Of a DNA stretch of 64,000 nucleotides, positions 37,519-47,135 are shown in pieces. Where the stretch lies: assembly GCF_011170065.1 (NCBI RefSeq), contig NZ_BLLH01000002.1, positions 1 through 64,000 of the forward strand, given 5' to 3'. The position numbers and the translations under genes are program-made. Numbering within the stretch: position 1 is the first letter of the stretch; each line of letters begins with the position of its first letter. The stretch is from Pseudolactococcus insecticola (lineage in GTDB: Bacteria > Bacillota > Bacilli > Lactobacillales > Streptococcaceae). The notes under the pieces are model-generated. The model made no database searches, was not told the DNA's origin, and worked only from the letters and a program-made list of their open reading frames with translations.

Positions 37519-37541
37519 AAAAAAAGTGCCCAAGCACTTTA
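37519..37541 (-). terminator. Terminator of the deoxynucleoside kinase gene
   Basis: AAAGTGC/GCACTTT with a 4-nt loop and a T run on the minus strand, 12 nt past the stop. Confidence 0.8.
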
Positions 37542-37552
37542 GAATTAGATTT

Positions 37553-38191
37553 TTATAGTAAATCAAGTTTCGCAAGCTCACCGTCAACGATTTTTAGCAC
37601 ACGCGCTAAGTCTTCTGGGTTATTTACAAAATCAATCTTGTCACCGTCAAGACGGATTTTGGGCGACGCATCATAGGCCTCATACCAGTCAGGATACTCT
37701 GCGTGAACTTGTGCATAATAGTCATGCAACTCTGGCTGCGTTTCTACCTGCTCAAATGAGCGACCACGCGTCGCAATACGACGCAACATAGTTTCAAATG
37801 ACACGTCAATATAAATCAACAAATCAGGCCGTTTTTTAGGCATTCCTTCAAGTTCTTCTAGCATATTAGCTAGCAATTCTTTATAAATATCGAGCTCAGT
37901 TTTCGTGACATTGCCATTTTTATAGTTTAGCGTCAAAAACAGCTCATCTTCAAAAATTGAGCGATCCAGTACATTATTATTTTGTCGATAGGCCAGTTTA
38001 ATCGACTCAAAACGCTTGTTAAGAAAATAAATTTGCAATAAAAATGCGTATTTTTTCGGATCTTTGTAATACAAATCTAAGACGGGATTATTGTCCACTG
38101 CTTCATAAAAGACATCTGTCCCTAAATGCTCACCTAAGGCCTCAGCCAAACTAGATTTTCCTGCACCAATTGTGCCAGCTAATACGATCAA
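37553..38191 (-). CDS. Deoxynucleoside kinase (dGK/dAK family)
   Basis: 212 residues beginning at a TTG codon with AAAGGAG 12 nt upstream. The P-loop is GTIGAGKSS; other family features are YFLNKRFES, the DRSIFED motif and an arginine-rich lid (RRIATRGRSFEQ). Such enzymes salvage deoxyadenosine or deoxyguanosine in lactic acid bacteria. An in-frame ATT two codons further upstream has better spacing but is a rare start. Which deoxynucleoside is used cannot be told from sequence. Confidence 0.85.
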   Translation of the reverse strand: MIVLAGTIGAGKSSLAEALGEHLGTDVFYEAVDNNPVLDLYYKDPKKYAFLLQIYFLNKRFESIKLAYRQNNNVLDRSIFEDELFLTLNYKNGNVTKTELDIYKELLANMLEELEGMPKKRPDLLIYIDVSFETMLRRIATRGRSFEQVETQPELHDYYAQVHAEYPDWYEAYDASPKIRLDGDKIDFVNNPEDLARVLKIVDGELAKLDLL

Positions 38192-38277
38192 AATTTTGAA
38201 TTACTCCTTTGTCTGCTATCTTGTTTAGTTTATATTATAAATAATTTCATGAAAAATAACAAAGATAGCATCTTTTT

Positions 38278-39045
38278 CTACTTACGACTGTTTTCGACAG
38301 CTTGCGTCACCTGCTTGACAAGTGAGAAATCTGTCTGATGATTGGTCATCACGACCAGAATATAAGGGCGTTTTGCAAAAACAATGCCCGCATCATTTTT
38401 ATAATAGTCGATAAAACCAACTTTATCTGCGACAACTGACGGTGTACCAGCAGGAATACCCGTCCGAAATTCCTGCGTTTTCATTAAGCCCAATAAAAAT
38501 TTAACATCAGCATTTTGACGATGCAGATAGTAATATTGCAGTACTTTAGTCAAATCAGAGGCACTCGTCTGTGCTTGATTTGGATCAGCCCAAAGCCCCT
38601 GGTAGCCAACGCTTTTCAGATAAGCTTCAATCGTATCTGCGCCATAAGTTGCAATCACCCACTCAGGAAAGTTATTATCAGAGTTGACAATCATCTGCGT
38701 TATGCCGTCACGAATCGTCTCATTCTCATAGGGAGATGTCCAAGATAACTTGTGACTCGCAATTTCTGCCAGGATAAAACGCGCAATAAAAAGTTTATAA
38801 GTTGATGCAGAAACACGGAGCTCCCGTGGATTTTTACTCACTATTTTGCCAGTTGTCAAATCAAGATACTCAGCCGACTCTACGTCTTTATCTGCCTGAA
38901 AAACTTGCTTAATTGCCTTTGCTTGAGCTGCGGCATCTGGTTTACTTGTGGCAATTAGCTGTGTCGCCTTTGATAGGCCGATAAATCCCAGCAAAATAAG
39001 GCTACTCAAAATCAGGACAAAGACTGGATTTAATTTTTTCCTCAT
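38278..39045 (-). CDS. Serine hydrolase / class A beta-lactamase-fold protein
   Basis: 255 residues from the ATG at 39045; an in-frame extension overlaps engB and is rejected. There is an N-terminal membrane anchor (about 8-28). The active-site triad is partly recognisable: S-T-Y-K as SxxK, S-D-N in VNSDNNF, and K-V-G where KTG is normal. It therefore belongs to the penicillin-recognising fold, but true beta-lactamase activity is doubtful; a cell-wall peptidase role is possible. It lies 16 nt after engB on the same strand. Confidence 0.75.
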   Translation of the reverse strand: MRKKLNPVFVLILSSLILLGFIGLSKATQLIATSKPDAAAQAKAIKQVFQADKDVESAEYLDLTTGKIVSKNPRELRVSASTYKLFIARFILAEIASHKLSWTSPYENETIRDGITQMIVNSDNNFPEWVIATYGADTIEAYLKSVGYQGLWADPNQAQTSASDLTKVLQYYYLHRQNADVKFLLGLMKTQEFRTGIPAGTPSVVADKVGFIDYYKNDAGIVFAKRPYILVVMTNHQTDFSLVKQVTQAVENSRK

Positions 39046-39061
39046 ATATATATCGTGCCGC

Positions 39062-39655
39062 TTAGTCAATAAACGATTCAATCGCAGCCCAAGCTTCAGC
39101 GATACCTGTTTTATCAAAGCTTGAAAAGATGATAAAATCATCGTTGCTATCAAATTGTAGCGTTTTCTTAATCAGACTTTCACTCTTATTCCATTTGCCG
39201 CGAGGAATTTTATCGGCTTTTGTTGCCACCAAAATCACGGGAATATCATAGTATTTTAGAAATTCGTACATTTGCACATCATCAGCAGATGGCTCATGGC
39301 GCATATCGACTAGGCTAATGACTGCACGTAGATTTGGGCGCGTCGTCAGATATTCTTCAATCATGCCACCCCATTTTTCACGTTCTTTTTTAGAAACTCG
39401 GGCATAGCCATAACCTGGTACGTCTACAAAATGCAGGGTGTCATCAATATTGAAAAAATTAAGCAACTGTGTTTTACCAGGCTTTCCTGATGTCCGTGCA
39501 AAGTTTTTACGGTTTAGGATGGTATTGATAAAGCTAGATTTACCAACATTTGAACGTCCAGCAAGTGCAATCTCAGGCAGATCTGATACCGGATAATGTG
39601 CCTGCGACGGTGCACTTGTCGTGATACTGACATTATGAATATTAAATTTCATCAT
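39062..39655 (-). CDS. engB: Ribosome biogenesis GTPase EngB/YsxC
   Basis: 197 residues. GTPase motifs: GRSNVGKSS (G1), DVPGYGYA (G3), TKADK (G4) and SSF (G5). It assists late 50S subunit assembly. It lies 69 nt after clpX on the same strand, the common clpX-engB pair. Confidence 0.95.
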   Translation of the reverse strand: MMKFNIHNVSITTSAPSQAHYPVSDLPEIALAGRSNVGKSSFINTILNRKNFARTSGKPGKTQLLNFFNIDDTLHFVDVPGYGYARVSKKEREKWGGMIEEYLTTRPNLRAVISLVDMRHEPSADDVQMYEFLKYYDIPVILVATKADKIPRGKWNKSESLIKKTLQFDSNDDFIIFSSFDKTGIAEAWAAIESFID

Positions 39656-39724
39656 TTCTCATTTCATTAAAAGAGCGCGACGACGCGCGTTCCTTAGTTT
39701 TTTTTATGACAATAAATTTCGCAA

Positions 39725-40942
39725 TTATGCGCCAATAATCAGCGGTTCTTCAACGCCTTGAACAGCATCGGCCGTGATGACAACCTCTTTTACATTTGCC
39801 ATGCTAGGCACTTCAAACATGACATCCATCATAACTTCTTCGATGATAGAACGCAGGCCACGGGCGCCAGTCTTGCGCTCGATTGCTTTTTGGGCAATGG
39901 CGACAAGCGCGTCAGGCTCAAAGGACAGTGCAACATTGTCAAAACTCAACAACTGTTGATATTGCTTGACAAGGGCATTTTTAGGCTCTGTCAGGATATG
40001 AACCAGGTCATTTTCAGTCAATCGTTCAAGCGCTGCAACAATCGGCAAACGCCCGATAAACTCAGGAATCAGACCAAATTTTTGAATGTCTTCAGCGATA
40101 ATTTCCTGCATATACGAGTCATTTTCACTGAGTGCTTTGTTATTGGCGCCAAAACCGATAATTTTCTCACCCAGACGTTGTTTAACGATTTCTTCAATGC
40201 CGTCAAATGCACCACCAACGATAAACAAGATATTTTTGGTATCAATCTGGATCATTTCTTGGTTAGGATGTTTGCGGCCGCCTTGCGGTGGCACACTTGC
40301 AACAGTCCCTTCGATAATTTTCAAAAGCGCTTGTTGCACGCCCTCACCTGATACGTCACGTGTGATCGATACATTTTCAGATTTTTTAGCGATTTTATCG
40401 ATTTCATCCACATAGATGATACCACGTTCAGCACGCTCAACATTGTAATCACTGGCTTGCAGCAACTTGAGCAGGATATTTTCTACGTCTTCACCAACAT
40501 AACCAGCTTCAGTCAAACTTGTCGCATCAGCAATGGCAAATGGTACATTGAGTGAACGCGCAAGCGTTTGCGCGAGAAAGGTTTTGCCTGAACCAGTTGG
40601 GCCAATCATGAGAATGTTTGACTTTTGCAGCTCAACGTCGTCATTTTCTTTACTCTCAGCAAAGTTGATGCGTTTATAGTGGTTGTAAACTGCAACGGAC
40701 AGCGCACGTTTGGCACGATCTTGACCAATCACGTATTCATTTAACACTGCAAGCAACTCTTTTGGTGTTTTTGTTTCTAGTATCTCACTGCTGATGTCGT
40801 CTTTGAACTCTTCACGAAGAATGTCCATTGACAGCTCAACACATTCATTACAGATGAACACATCACTACCAGCGATAATTTTTTTTACTTCATCTTGAGA
40901 TTTACCACAAAATGAACAAAATATTTGCGTATTGTTTGCCAT
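39725..40942 (-). CDS. clpX: ATP-dependent protease ATP-binding subunit ClpX
   Basis: 405 residues. A Cys4 zinc-binding domain (CSFCGKS...CNEC, residues 9-34), Walker A GPTGSGKT, Walker B VDEIDKI and the IGF loop (GEKIIGFGA) for ClpP docking are all present. It unfolds substrates for ClpP. AAAGGAAA precedes the ATG. No CtsR box was recognised upstream. Confidence 0.96.
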   Translation of the reverse strand: MANNTQIFCSFCGKSQDEVKKIIAGSDVFICNECVELSMDILREEFKDDISSEILETKTPKELLAVLNEYVIGQDRAKRALSVAVYNHYKRINFAESKENDDVELQKSNILMIGPTGSGKTFLAQTLARSLNVPFAIADATSLTEAGYVGEDVENILLKLLQASDYNVERAERGIIYVDEIDKIAKKSENVSITRDVSGEGVQQALLKIIEGTVASVPPQGGRKHPNQEMIQIDTKNILFIVGGAFDGIEEIVKQRLGEKIIGFGANNKALSENDSYMQEIIAEDIQKFGLIPEFIGRLPIVAALERLTENDLVHILTEPKNALVKQYQQLLSFDNVALSFEPDALVAIAQKAIERKTGARGLRSIIEEVMMDVMFEVPSMANVKEVVITADAVQGVEEPLIIGA

Positions 40943-40998
40943 GATTTTTAACTTTTTCCTTTATTATTATTCCTGATTATTGCTTTGTAACTCAATAA

Positions 40999-41169
40999 TT
41001 AAAACAGCATTTGATAGGCAGCGTGGATGGTATTGACCAAGTTTGTAAAAGCACATAGGAAAAAGACGATGGCTAAGCCAAACTTTTTTTTACGAAAACA
41101 TTGCACGGCACAAACCAAGCAAATCCATGCTAAAACGGCGGTAAAAACGCCAAAAATTGTTCTTTCCAT
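40999..41169 (-). CDS. Small membrane protein between folA and clpX
   Basis: 56 residues (MERTIFGVFTAVLAWICL...AAYQMLF) with two hydrophobic helices (about 5-24 and 31-50) separated by CFRKKKF. The ATG overlaps the folA stop as TAATG, so translation is coupled to folA. A small ORF at this place between folA and clpX is, I believe, also present in other lactococci. Function unknown. Confidence 0.75.
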   Translation of the reverse strand: MERTIFGVFTAVLAWICLVCAVQCFRKKKFGLAIVFFLCAFTNLVNTIHAAYQMLF

Positions 41170-41684
41170 TATCTTTTATACTCGTAAACCTTTACCGTAA
41201 ATGCGTAGTCGTTGTCTTCATCACTCGGATAATCAACGCTTGATAGCTCAGAAAATTGCCCCAGCTGAATATTTTCAGGAAAATGCGTATCGCCCTCAAA
41301 GTTGCCATGGACAACCGTTCGATAGAGCCTGTCAAAACAGCCATCAAAGGCAGAAAAAATCTCCGCGCCTCCGATAATATACAGGTCTTTCGCCGTTATC
41401 TTGTCTTGCGCGCGATACCAGTCGATGACAGCTTCACGATGGTTGAAAACAAGGACATTGTCATTATCTTCGACCTTGTAATCTGCGTCTCGTGTCATGA
41501 TAATCGTTGTGCGGCCTGGCAAAACACGCTTATTCATCCCTTCAAAGGTCTTGCGCCCCATGAGGATAGCTTGGTGAAATGTTGTTTTTTTGAAATGCGC
41601 TAACTCCCCTGGCAATGACCAAGGCAGTCTACCATCGACACCAATCACGCCTTGCTCATCTTCTGCCCAAATTGCTGAAATCAT
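41169..41684 (-). CDS. folA: Dihydrofolate reductase
   Basis: 171 residues. MISAIWAEDEQGVIGVDGRLPW with the substrate-binding acidic residue in the following helix (LPGELAHFK), MGRKTFEGM and LYIIGGAEIF are typical. It reduces dihydrofolate with NADPH. GAGGTG precedes the ATG. It is upstream of the small membrane protein and clpX. Confidence 0.95.
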   Translation of the reverse strand: MISAIWAEDEQGVIGVDGRLPWSLPGELAHFKKTTFHQAILMGRKTFEGMNKRVLPGRTTIIMTRDADYKVEDNDNVLVFNHREAVIDWYRAQDKITAKDLYIIGGAEIFSAFDGCFDRLYRTVVHGNFEGDTHFPENIQLGQFSELSSVDYPSDEDNDYAFTVKVYEYKR

Positions 41685-41775
41685 ACGTCACCTCACTTTT
41701 TCAGGGCGTTTTGCAACAAACACCCAACTTTTCTTCTTACTACCTCATACAATTATACCGTAATTTCATGCAAAA

Positions 41776-41784
41776 TGTTAGAAT
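41776..41784 (+). promoter_or_regulatory. Leaderless-type extended -10 promoter of the glycosyltransferase gene
   Basis: TGT-TAGAAT ends 6 nt before the ATG at 41791, and no Shine-Dalgarno sequence is present. Confidence 0.5.
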
Positions 41785-41790
41785 AAAGAC

Positions 41791-42741
41791 ATGAAGTATC
41801 TCACACACACGATTGAACCCTGGATGCCGATTGGCGCCACCAAACCTAAAAATGATATTGCTGCCATTGCACAGGAAACTGGCTATCAGATTATCGAAAT
41901 TGACCGTGCTACGCAGGGGCTTGACGCAAGTCTTCTTACAGTTAATCTCACATCGGCAGACCTCGTTATACACCAATTTCCAAGTTATCTGCCACTCGAA
42001 TTTGAGGAAAATTTTCAACAAAGTGTTCAGAAAACTGGGGCAAAATTTGTGGTTTTTATCCATGATTTTGAGCCATTGCGCTTGTCAGGTCGTCCTGACG
42101 AAAAACGGGAATACGGTCTTTTACAACGTTCTGACGGGATCGTTGTCCATACACCTGAGATGGCTGATCGTCTTGATATTTCGCACGTTCCGACTTTTTA
42201 TCTAGGCTTATTTGACTATCTGAGCCTTGCTGAAATTCCTAGAAGACATCCGTCAGAACGCTTGATATTTGCTGGCACGCTGAGCAAAGCGAGTTGGCTA
42301 CAGCAGTTTCACCAGCCCATAGATGTTTTTGGTCAGATTCCTAGAAAATGGCGTCAGGTGACTTTGCCAGATCAGATTCATTTTCATGACTTATTACCAC
42401 AGGATACAGCACCTACAGGGCTACCAGATGGGGTTGGTCTCGTTTGGGATAGCGATATGACTGACGAAACGCAGTATCAGCAGTATCAAATGCTAAACAG
42501 TCCACATAAACTCAGTCTTTATCTGGCTGCTGATCTACCTGTCATCGTCCCAAGTTTTTCCCCATTTTCAAGTTTCATCACGGATCACAAGCTCGGGGCA
42601 AGTATCTCAGACTTGTCAGAGCTTCCTGCTAAATTTGACTATGATTCCGCATTTGCTCAAAAAATTGGACAGGACTTGCGCACTGGTAAACAAACAAAAA
42701 AACTACTCCAGAAACTAGAGCAGTTCTTTGACCAAGTCTGA
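41791..42741 (+). CDS. Gtf3-like / galactofuranosyltransferase-type glycosyltransferase
   Basis: 316 residues, two Rossmann-like halves. It resembles the Gtf3/beta-1,6-galactofuranosyltransferase family of lactic acid bacteria: FVVFIHDFEPLRL around 90-102, DGIVVHTPEM, and a C-terminal part with MLNSPHKLSLYLAADLPVIVP that would bind the nucleotide sugar. It probably adds a sugar to a surface glycan or glycoprotein. No other glycan gene is nearby. The last 27 nt overlap the 3' end of the convergent arsC-like gene. Confidence 0.7.
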   Translation: MKYLTHTIEPWMPIGATKPKNDIAAIAQETGYQIIEIDRATQGLDASLLTVNLTSADLVIHQFPSYLPLEFEENFQQSVQKTGAKFVVFIHDFEPLRLSGRPDEKREYGLLQRSDGIVVHTPEMADRLDISHVPTFYLGLFDYLSLAEIPRRHPSERLIFAGTLSKASWLQQFHQPIDVFGQIPRKWRQVTLPDQIHFHDLLPQDTAPTGLPDGVGLVWDSDMTDETQYQQYQMLNSPHKLSLYLAADLPVIVPSFSPFSSFITDHKLGASISDLSELPAKFDYDSAFAQKIGQDLRTGKQTKKLLQKLEQFFDQV

Positions 42742-43122
42742 AATCGTATCGCGCGTTTGCCGAAAGGCGTCCAGTATCTCTTCTTCAGAGCCAGTTGCGC
42801 GCGCAGGATCTGTCAAATCCCAGTGCTGATGCGTGATGGACGCAGGAATGACCGGACACTTGTCAAGTGCATCACCACAAAGGGTGATGATGACGTCTGA
42901 CGTATTAAAATAAGCCATATCAATTAGATCTGATGTGTGCGTAGAAATGTCAATGCCCTTTTCAAGCATGACCTTGACTGCACGCGGATTGAGACCATGC
43001 TGCTCGACGCCAGCAGAGCGAATTTCCCAGCTTTCTGCATCAAAAAATTGTCTCGCAAATCCTTCTGCCATCTGACTGCGACAGGAATTGCCCGTGCATA
43101 AAAAATAAATTTTCTTTTTCAT
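42715..43122 (-). CDS. arsC: Arsenate reductase (thioredoxin type) / low-molecular-weight phosphatase
   Basis: 135 residues. The P-loop CTGNSCR (Cys10, Cys15) and a redox pair in CGDALDKCP (about 82 and 89) match thioredoxin-coupled ArsC, which reduces arsenate to arsenite. There is no arsR, arsB or acr3 gene beside it. TGT-TATAAT ends 6 nt before the ATG with no Shine-Dalgarno sequence, suggesting a leaderless transcript. The 3' end overlaps the convergent glycosyltransferase gene by 27 nt. Confidence 0.87.
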   Translation of the reverse strand: MKKKIYFLCTGNSCRSQMAEGFARQFFDAESWEIRSAGVEQHGLNPRAVKVMLEKGIDISTHTSDLIDMAYFNTSDVIITLCGDALDKCPVIPASITHQHWDLTDPARATGSEEEILDAFRQTRDTISDLVKELL

Positions 43123-43128
43123 TGCTTT

Positions 43129-43137
43129 ATTATAACA
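43129..43137 (-). promoter_or_regulatory. Leaderless-type extended -10 promoter of arsC
   Basis: TGT-TATAAT on the minus strand, six nucleotides before the ATG at 43122. Confidence 0.55.
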
Positions 43138-43155
43138 TATTGTTTTTGTGACAGG

Positions 43156-43200
43156 TTATTTCGAAATATCTTCAACTAATTTATCTATTAAATCCATCAT
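43156..43200 (-). CDS. Possible 14-residue amphipathic peptide gene next to the Rgg-like regulator
   Basis: On the minus strand AAAGGA lies 7 nt before an ATG encoding MMDLIDKLVEDISK and a TAA stop. The peptide alternates hydrophobic (L, I, V) and charged residues in a helical pattern. It is divergent from the Rgg-like regulator, a layout used by short signalling peptides of Rgg systems, although known SHP peptides are usually longer and end in hydrophobic residues. The ribosome binding site is inside a 9-bp hairpin, so translation may be regulated. Entirely predicted. Confidence 0.4.
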   Translation of the reverse strand: MMDLIDKLVEDISK

Positions 43201-43207
43201 ATTGAGT

Positions 43208-43229
43208 TCCTTTGTTCTAAAACAAAGGA
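43208..43229. promoter_or_regulatory. Inverted repeat over the ribosome binding site of the small peptide ORF
   Basis: TCCTTTGTT and AACAAAGGA form a perfect 9-bp stem with the loop CTAA. The minus-strand arm contains the AAAGGA Shine-Dalgarno sequence of the 14-codon ORF. It could mask the ribosome binding site or be a DNA operator. Confidence 0.6.
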
Positions 43230-43239
43230 CTTATTCTCA

Positions 43240-43288
43240 TTGTTTCCACACATTATCCATGTTATAATTAAAATACTATACTAGTATA
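43240..43288 (+). promoter_or_regulatory. Promoter and palindrome upstream of the Rgg-like regulator
   Basis: TTGTTT (43240-43245), 17 nt, TATAAT (43263-43268) with an upstream TG. Downstream lies the perfect palindrome TATACTAGTATA (43277-43288), positioned for repression or autoregulation. Confidence 0.6.
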
Positions 43289-43310
43289 AAACGACATAAG
43301 GGGCGTAATA

Positions 43311-44291
43311 ATGGAAAACTTCGATTATTATCGGAAGATGAAAAATCTGAAAGTAACAGGACTTGATCCTGATGAGATGAGCCGCGGGCGTTTTTATCGT
43401 CTGATGAATGGCGATCAGAAACCAACGATTGACGATTTGACTACGATTTCACTCTTTCTTAATCTATCAGCCTATGAGAGCACGCGTGTCTTCTACAATC
43501 AAGCGTCTATCGATAACTTTCTATCTGATGGAGCAGACACGACAAATGATATTTGGGATTCACCTGCTATCATGGCGATTATCCTAGAAACTGCCCACAA
43601 ATTGCGGACAGACACGAGTTATGAGACGAAAGCCTATCTGATTTTCAGCAAAATCCGTCATAATAAATACATCCAGACTTATTTTATCAATACTGTCTAT
43701 CTGATTGACTTGCTGGTTGCTGAACACGAAAATAAGTCTGATGTGATTGAGCGCCTACTCAAAAAAATCTATAACGATCTGGTGAAGCGGGAAATTTGGA
43801 CAACTTATGAGATTGCGCTGATTTTCATCCTATCAACTTCTGCTGCTATTACAGACTTAGAGCTATTTTGGGCTCTCTCTGGTAAACTCGATAGCCTGAG
43901 CGACGTTGCTAAAGATGACTATACAACGCTATCTCTTATTACAAATTTGAGATTTTCTCTGTTTGAGACTGCAATCTATAAGAAAGATAATTTCAACATT
44001 AAACGCTTCTATCAGTCACTTCAAAAAGTTAGACAAGATCATCAGATGATTTATATCTCATTTTTGCAAAAACTAGCTGAGGTGATTTATCTGGATCTTC
44101 TTGGTCACCCGGAAGATGCTGCACAGACTCGAAAAGAGTTGATGCACTCTGTCAGGTTTATCCTGGACAACCATCTTCCTGACAGGCCAAATGAAACTCA
44201 CTTTAATCAACAATATCAGCTCATCGCTGACTTTACAAACGAGTGGCGAAAAGAAGAACAACTTGACGCCTATACAAATCTCCTATCCTAA
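43311..44291 (+). CDS. Rgg/GadR/MutR-like transcriptional regulator
   Basis: 326 residues from an ATG with AAGGGG upstream. A DNA-binding helix-turn-helix is suggested at about 22-55 (SRGRFYRLMNGDQKPTIDDL), resembling the XRE fold of Rgg proteins, though the first helix looks shortened. The rest (about 80-310) is all-helical and fits the TPR-like peptide-binding domain of the Rgg/MutR family. Such regulators often respond to short secreted peptides; a candidate 14-codon ORF lies divergently 110 nt upstream. Convergent with pyk, sharing a terminator. Family assignment is moderate. Confidence 0.65.
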   Translation: MENFDYYRKMKNLKVTGLDPDEMSRGRFYRLMNGDQKPTIDDLTTISLFLNLSAYESTRVFYNQASIDNFLSDGADTTNDIWDSPAIMAIILETAHKLRTDTSYETKAYLIFSKIRHNKYIQTYFINTVYLIDLLVAEHENKSDVIERLLKKIYNDLVKREIWTTYEIALIFILSTSAAITDLELFWALSGKLDSLSDVAKDDYTTLSLITNLRFSLFETAIYKKDNFNIKRFYQSLQKVRQDHQMIYISFLQKLAEVIYLDLLGHPEDAAQTRKELMHSVRFILDNHLPDRPNETHFNQQYQLIADFTNEWRKEEQLDAYTNLLS

Positions 44292-44294
44292 CAC

Positions 44295-44327
44295 AAAAAA
44301 ACCATCTCATTATCTGAGATGGTTTTT
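44295..44327. terminator. Bidirectional terminator between the Rgg-like gene and pyk
   Basis: AAACCATCTCA/TGAGATGGTTT with a 5-nt loop, A run on one side and T run on the other; serves both converging transcripts. Confidence 0.85.
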
Positions 44328-44344
44328 CATATCGTAGTGATTGA

Positions 44345-45847
44345 TTATTTAACAGTGCGGATACGCATTGTGTTTGTGCGACCAGAACCAACTGGTACAC
44401 CAGCTACGATCACGATGTTATCACCAGATTCAACAAGACCTGATTCGAGTGCATATTTTTCAGCAATTTCGAACATGTCATCAGTTGATGAAGGTTTTTC
44501 AGCCAAGACTGGAATAACACCCCAGTTAATCATAAGTGATTTTTCAACTTTTTCGTCAAATGTCACAGCCAAGATGTCAGCATCAGGACGGTATTTAGAG
44601 ATAAGACGTGCAGTTGAACCTGACTCAGTCAAAGCAACAACAAGTTTGATATCCATTGAGCTTGTTGCATCTTTAACAGCTGAAGCAACAACTTCAGTGA
44701 CAGTTGAACGGTCAAATTTGGCAGAAGACAAACGACCATATTCTTTCAAAAGACCTTGTGCATTTTTATCAACAGTTGCCATTGTGCGAACTGATTCTAC
44801 TGGGTATTTACCATTAGCAGATTCACCTGAAAGCATTGTTGCATCAGTACCATCGATAACAGCATTGAAGACGTCAGAGATTTCTGAACGTGTTGCACGT
44901 GGTTTGTCAGTCATTGTTTCAAGCATGTTAGTTGCAGTAATCACTGCTTTACCAGCTGCATTGACTTTTTGGATGATTTGTTTTTGGTAAACTGGTACCA
45001 TTTCAAACGGTACTTCGATACCCATATCACCACGAGCAATCATGATACCTTCTGATGCTTCGATGATTTCATCAATGTTATCAATCCCTTGTTGGTTTTC
45101 GATTTTAGGGAAGAGTTGAACGTGTGTATTACCAGTTTCTTCAAGGATCGCACGAACTTCGTTAACGTCTTTAGCAGAACGTACAAACGAAATTGCGATA
45201 AAGTTCAATCCTTGTTCCAAACCAAAACGAATGTCCGCGTTATCGCGTTCAGCAAGCGCTGGGAAAGGAATTTTAGTGTTAGGAATATTAACACCTTTTT
45301 GTTTAGCAATGACACCGTCATTTTGAACTTCAACTTCAAATTCGCGAGTTGCAGCATCTTTACCAGCAACTGTCAAACCAAGTTTCCCATCATCGATTAG
45401 GATTGTTTGTCCGATTTCAACATTATCAAAAATGTCAAGACCGCCAGCAACGTTCAAAGCGATTACTGCTTTAGTAGATTTAAGGCCTTGTTTAGTTGCC
45501 ACACGCAATGTGTCACCTGTTGAGTAGCTAAATTCTTTGTCGTCGCCTTCAAACAATTCAGTACGGATTTCAGGACCTTTTGTATCAAGCAAGAAACCTA
45601 CTTTTTGGTTCGCAATTTCTTCTGCACGACGTACAACTTGCATACGTTCACCTTGCTCAGCATGGTCACCATGTGAGAAGTTAAAGCGGAAAACGTTAGC
45701 ACCTTCATTGATGAGTTCAGCAATTTTTTGTGCTGATGCTTCTACATCGAGTTTTTCACCCCAGTAGCCATCATCACCAAATTTTTTACCACCGCGGATT
45801 TCAACGGCTGGTCCAAGGGTTGCAACGATTTTTACGCGTTTGTTCAT
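44345..45847 (-). CDS. pyk: Pyruvate kinase
   Basis: 500 residues. MNKRVKIVATLGPAVE, IARGDMGIEVP and MIARGD-type substrate motifs are present, with the allosteric C-terminal domain. It converts phosphoenolpyruvate and ADP to pyruvate and ATP. It follows pfkA on the same strand. In L. lactis ldh would come next; here the operon ends with a terminator shared with the Rgg-like gene. Codon bias indicates high expression. Confidence 0.97.
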   Translation of the reverse strand: MNKRVKIVATLGPAVEIRGGKKFGDDGYWGEKLDVEASAQKIAELINEGANVFRFNFSHGDHAEQGERMQVVRRAEEIANQKVGFLLDTKGPEIRTELFEGDDKEFSYSTGDTLRVATKQGLKSTKAVIALNVAGGLDIFDNVEIGQTILIDDGKLGLTVAGKDAATREFEVEVQNDGVIAKQKGVNIPNTKIPFPALAERDNADIRFGLEQGLNFIAISFVRSAKDVNEVRAILEETGNTHVQLFPKIENQQGIDNIDEIIEASEGIMIARGDMGIEVPFEMVPVYQKQIIQKVNAAGKAVITATNMLETMTDKPRATRSEISDVFNAVIDGTDATMLSGESANGKYPVESVRTMATVDKNAQGLLKEYGRLSSAKFDRSTVTEVVASAVKDATSSMDIKLVVALTESGSTARLISKYRPDADILAVTFDEKVEKSLMINWGVIPVLAEKPSSTDDMFEIAEKYALESGLVESGDNIVIVAGVPVGSGRTNTMRIRTVK

Positions 45848-45940
45848 GAGATAGAACTCCTTCTATAATAAGCGGCTTTCGCCAATATTTATGCTGCAAA
45901 TGCAGCTAGTTCACAAGTATAAAATGATTTAAAACAATTT

Positions 45941-46942
<1,002 letters not shown>

Positions 46943-46977
46943 CTAAGTATTAATCCTCCAAAGTTTTTATCATAGTC

Positions 46978-47007
46978 ATTATACCATGTTTTATATTATT
47001 TTGTCAG
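46978..47007 (-). promoter_or_regulatory. Promoter of the pfkA-pyk operon
   Basis: On the minus strand CTGACA, 18 nt, TATAAT with an upstream TGG (extended -10). Confidence 0.75.
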
Positions 47008-47018
47008 TCATAAACGTA

Positions 47019-47032
47019 AGAAATCGTTTTCA
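47019..47032 (-). promoter_or_regulatory. cre-like site 1 upstream of pfkA
   Basis: AGAAATCGTTTTCA matches TGWAANCGNTNWCA except for the first base. Its centre is about 55 nt upstream of the predicted transcription start, a typical activating position. Confidence 0.6.
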
Positions 47033-47059
47033 AGTTTATATTTGAAAAAACAGTAATCT

Positions 47060-47073
47060 AGTAAGCGTTTTCT
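47060..47073 (-). promoter_or_regulatory. cre-like site 2 upstream of pfkA
   Basis: AGTAAGCGTTTTCT matches the cre consensus except at the two outermost bases. It lies about 40 bp from site 1, between nagA and the pfkA promoter. Confidence 0.45.
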
Positions 47074-47087
47074 TGCTCATCGACCAA

Positions 47088-47126
47088 TTAAAAACTATCG
47101 CTATTTTTTCCATAACGATAGTTTTC
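47088..47126 (-). terminator. Terminator of nagA
   Basis: AAAACTATCG and CGATAGTTTT (47091-47100, 47116-47125) form a 10-bp stem, T-rich on the minus-strand exit. Confidence 0.7.
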
Positions 47127-47135
47127 GAGATAAGA

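Noticed and set aside
39758-40351. 197-codon plus-strand frame antisense to clpX
   Set aside because: Antisense shadow of a highly conserved gene.
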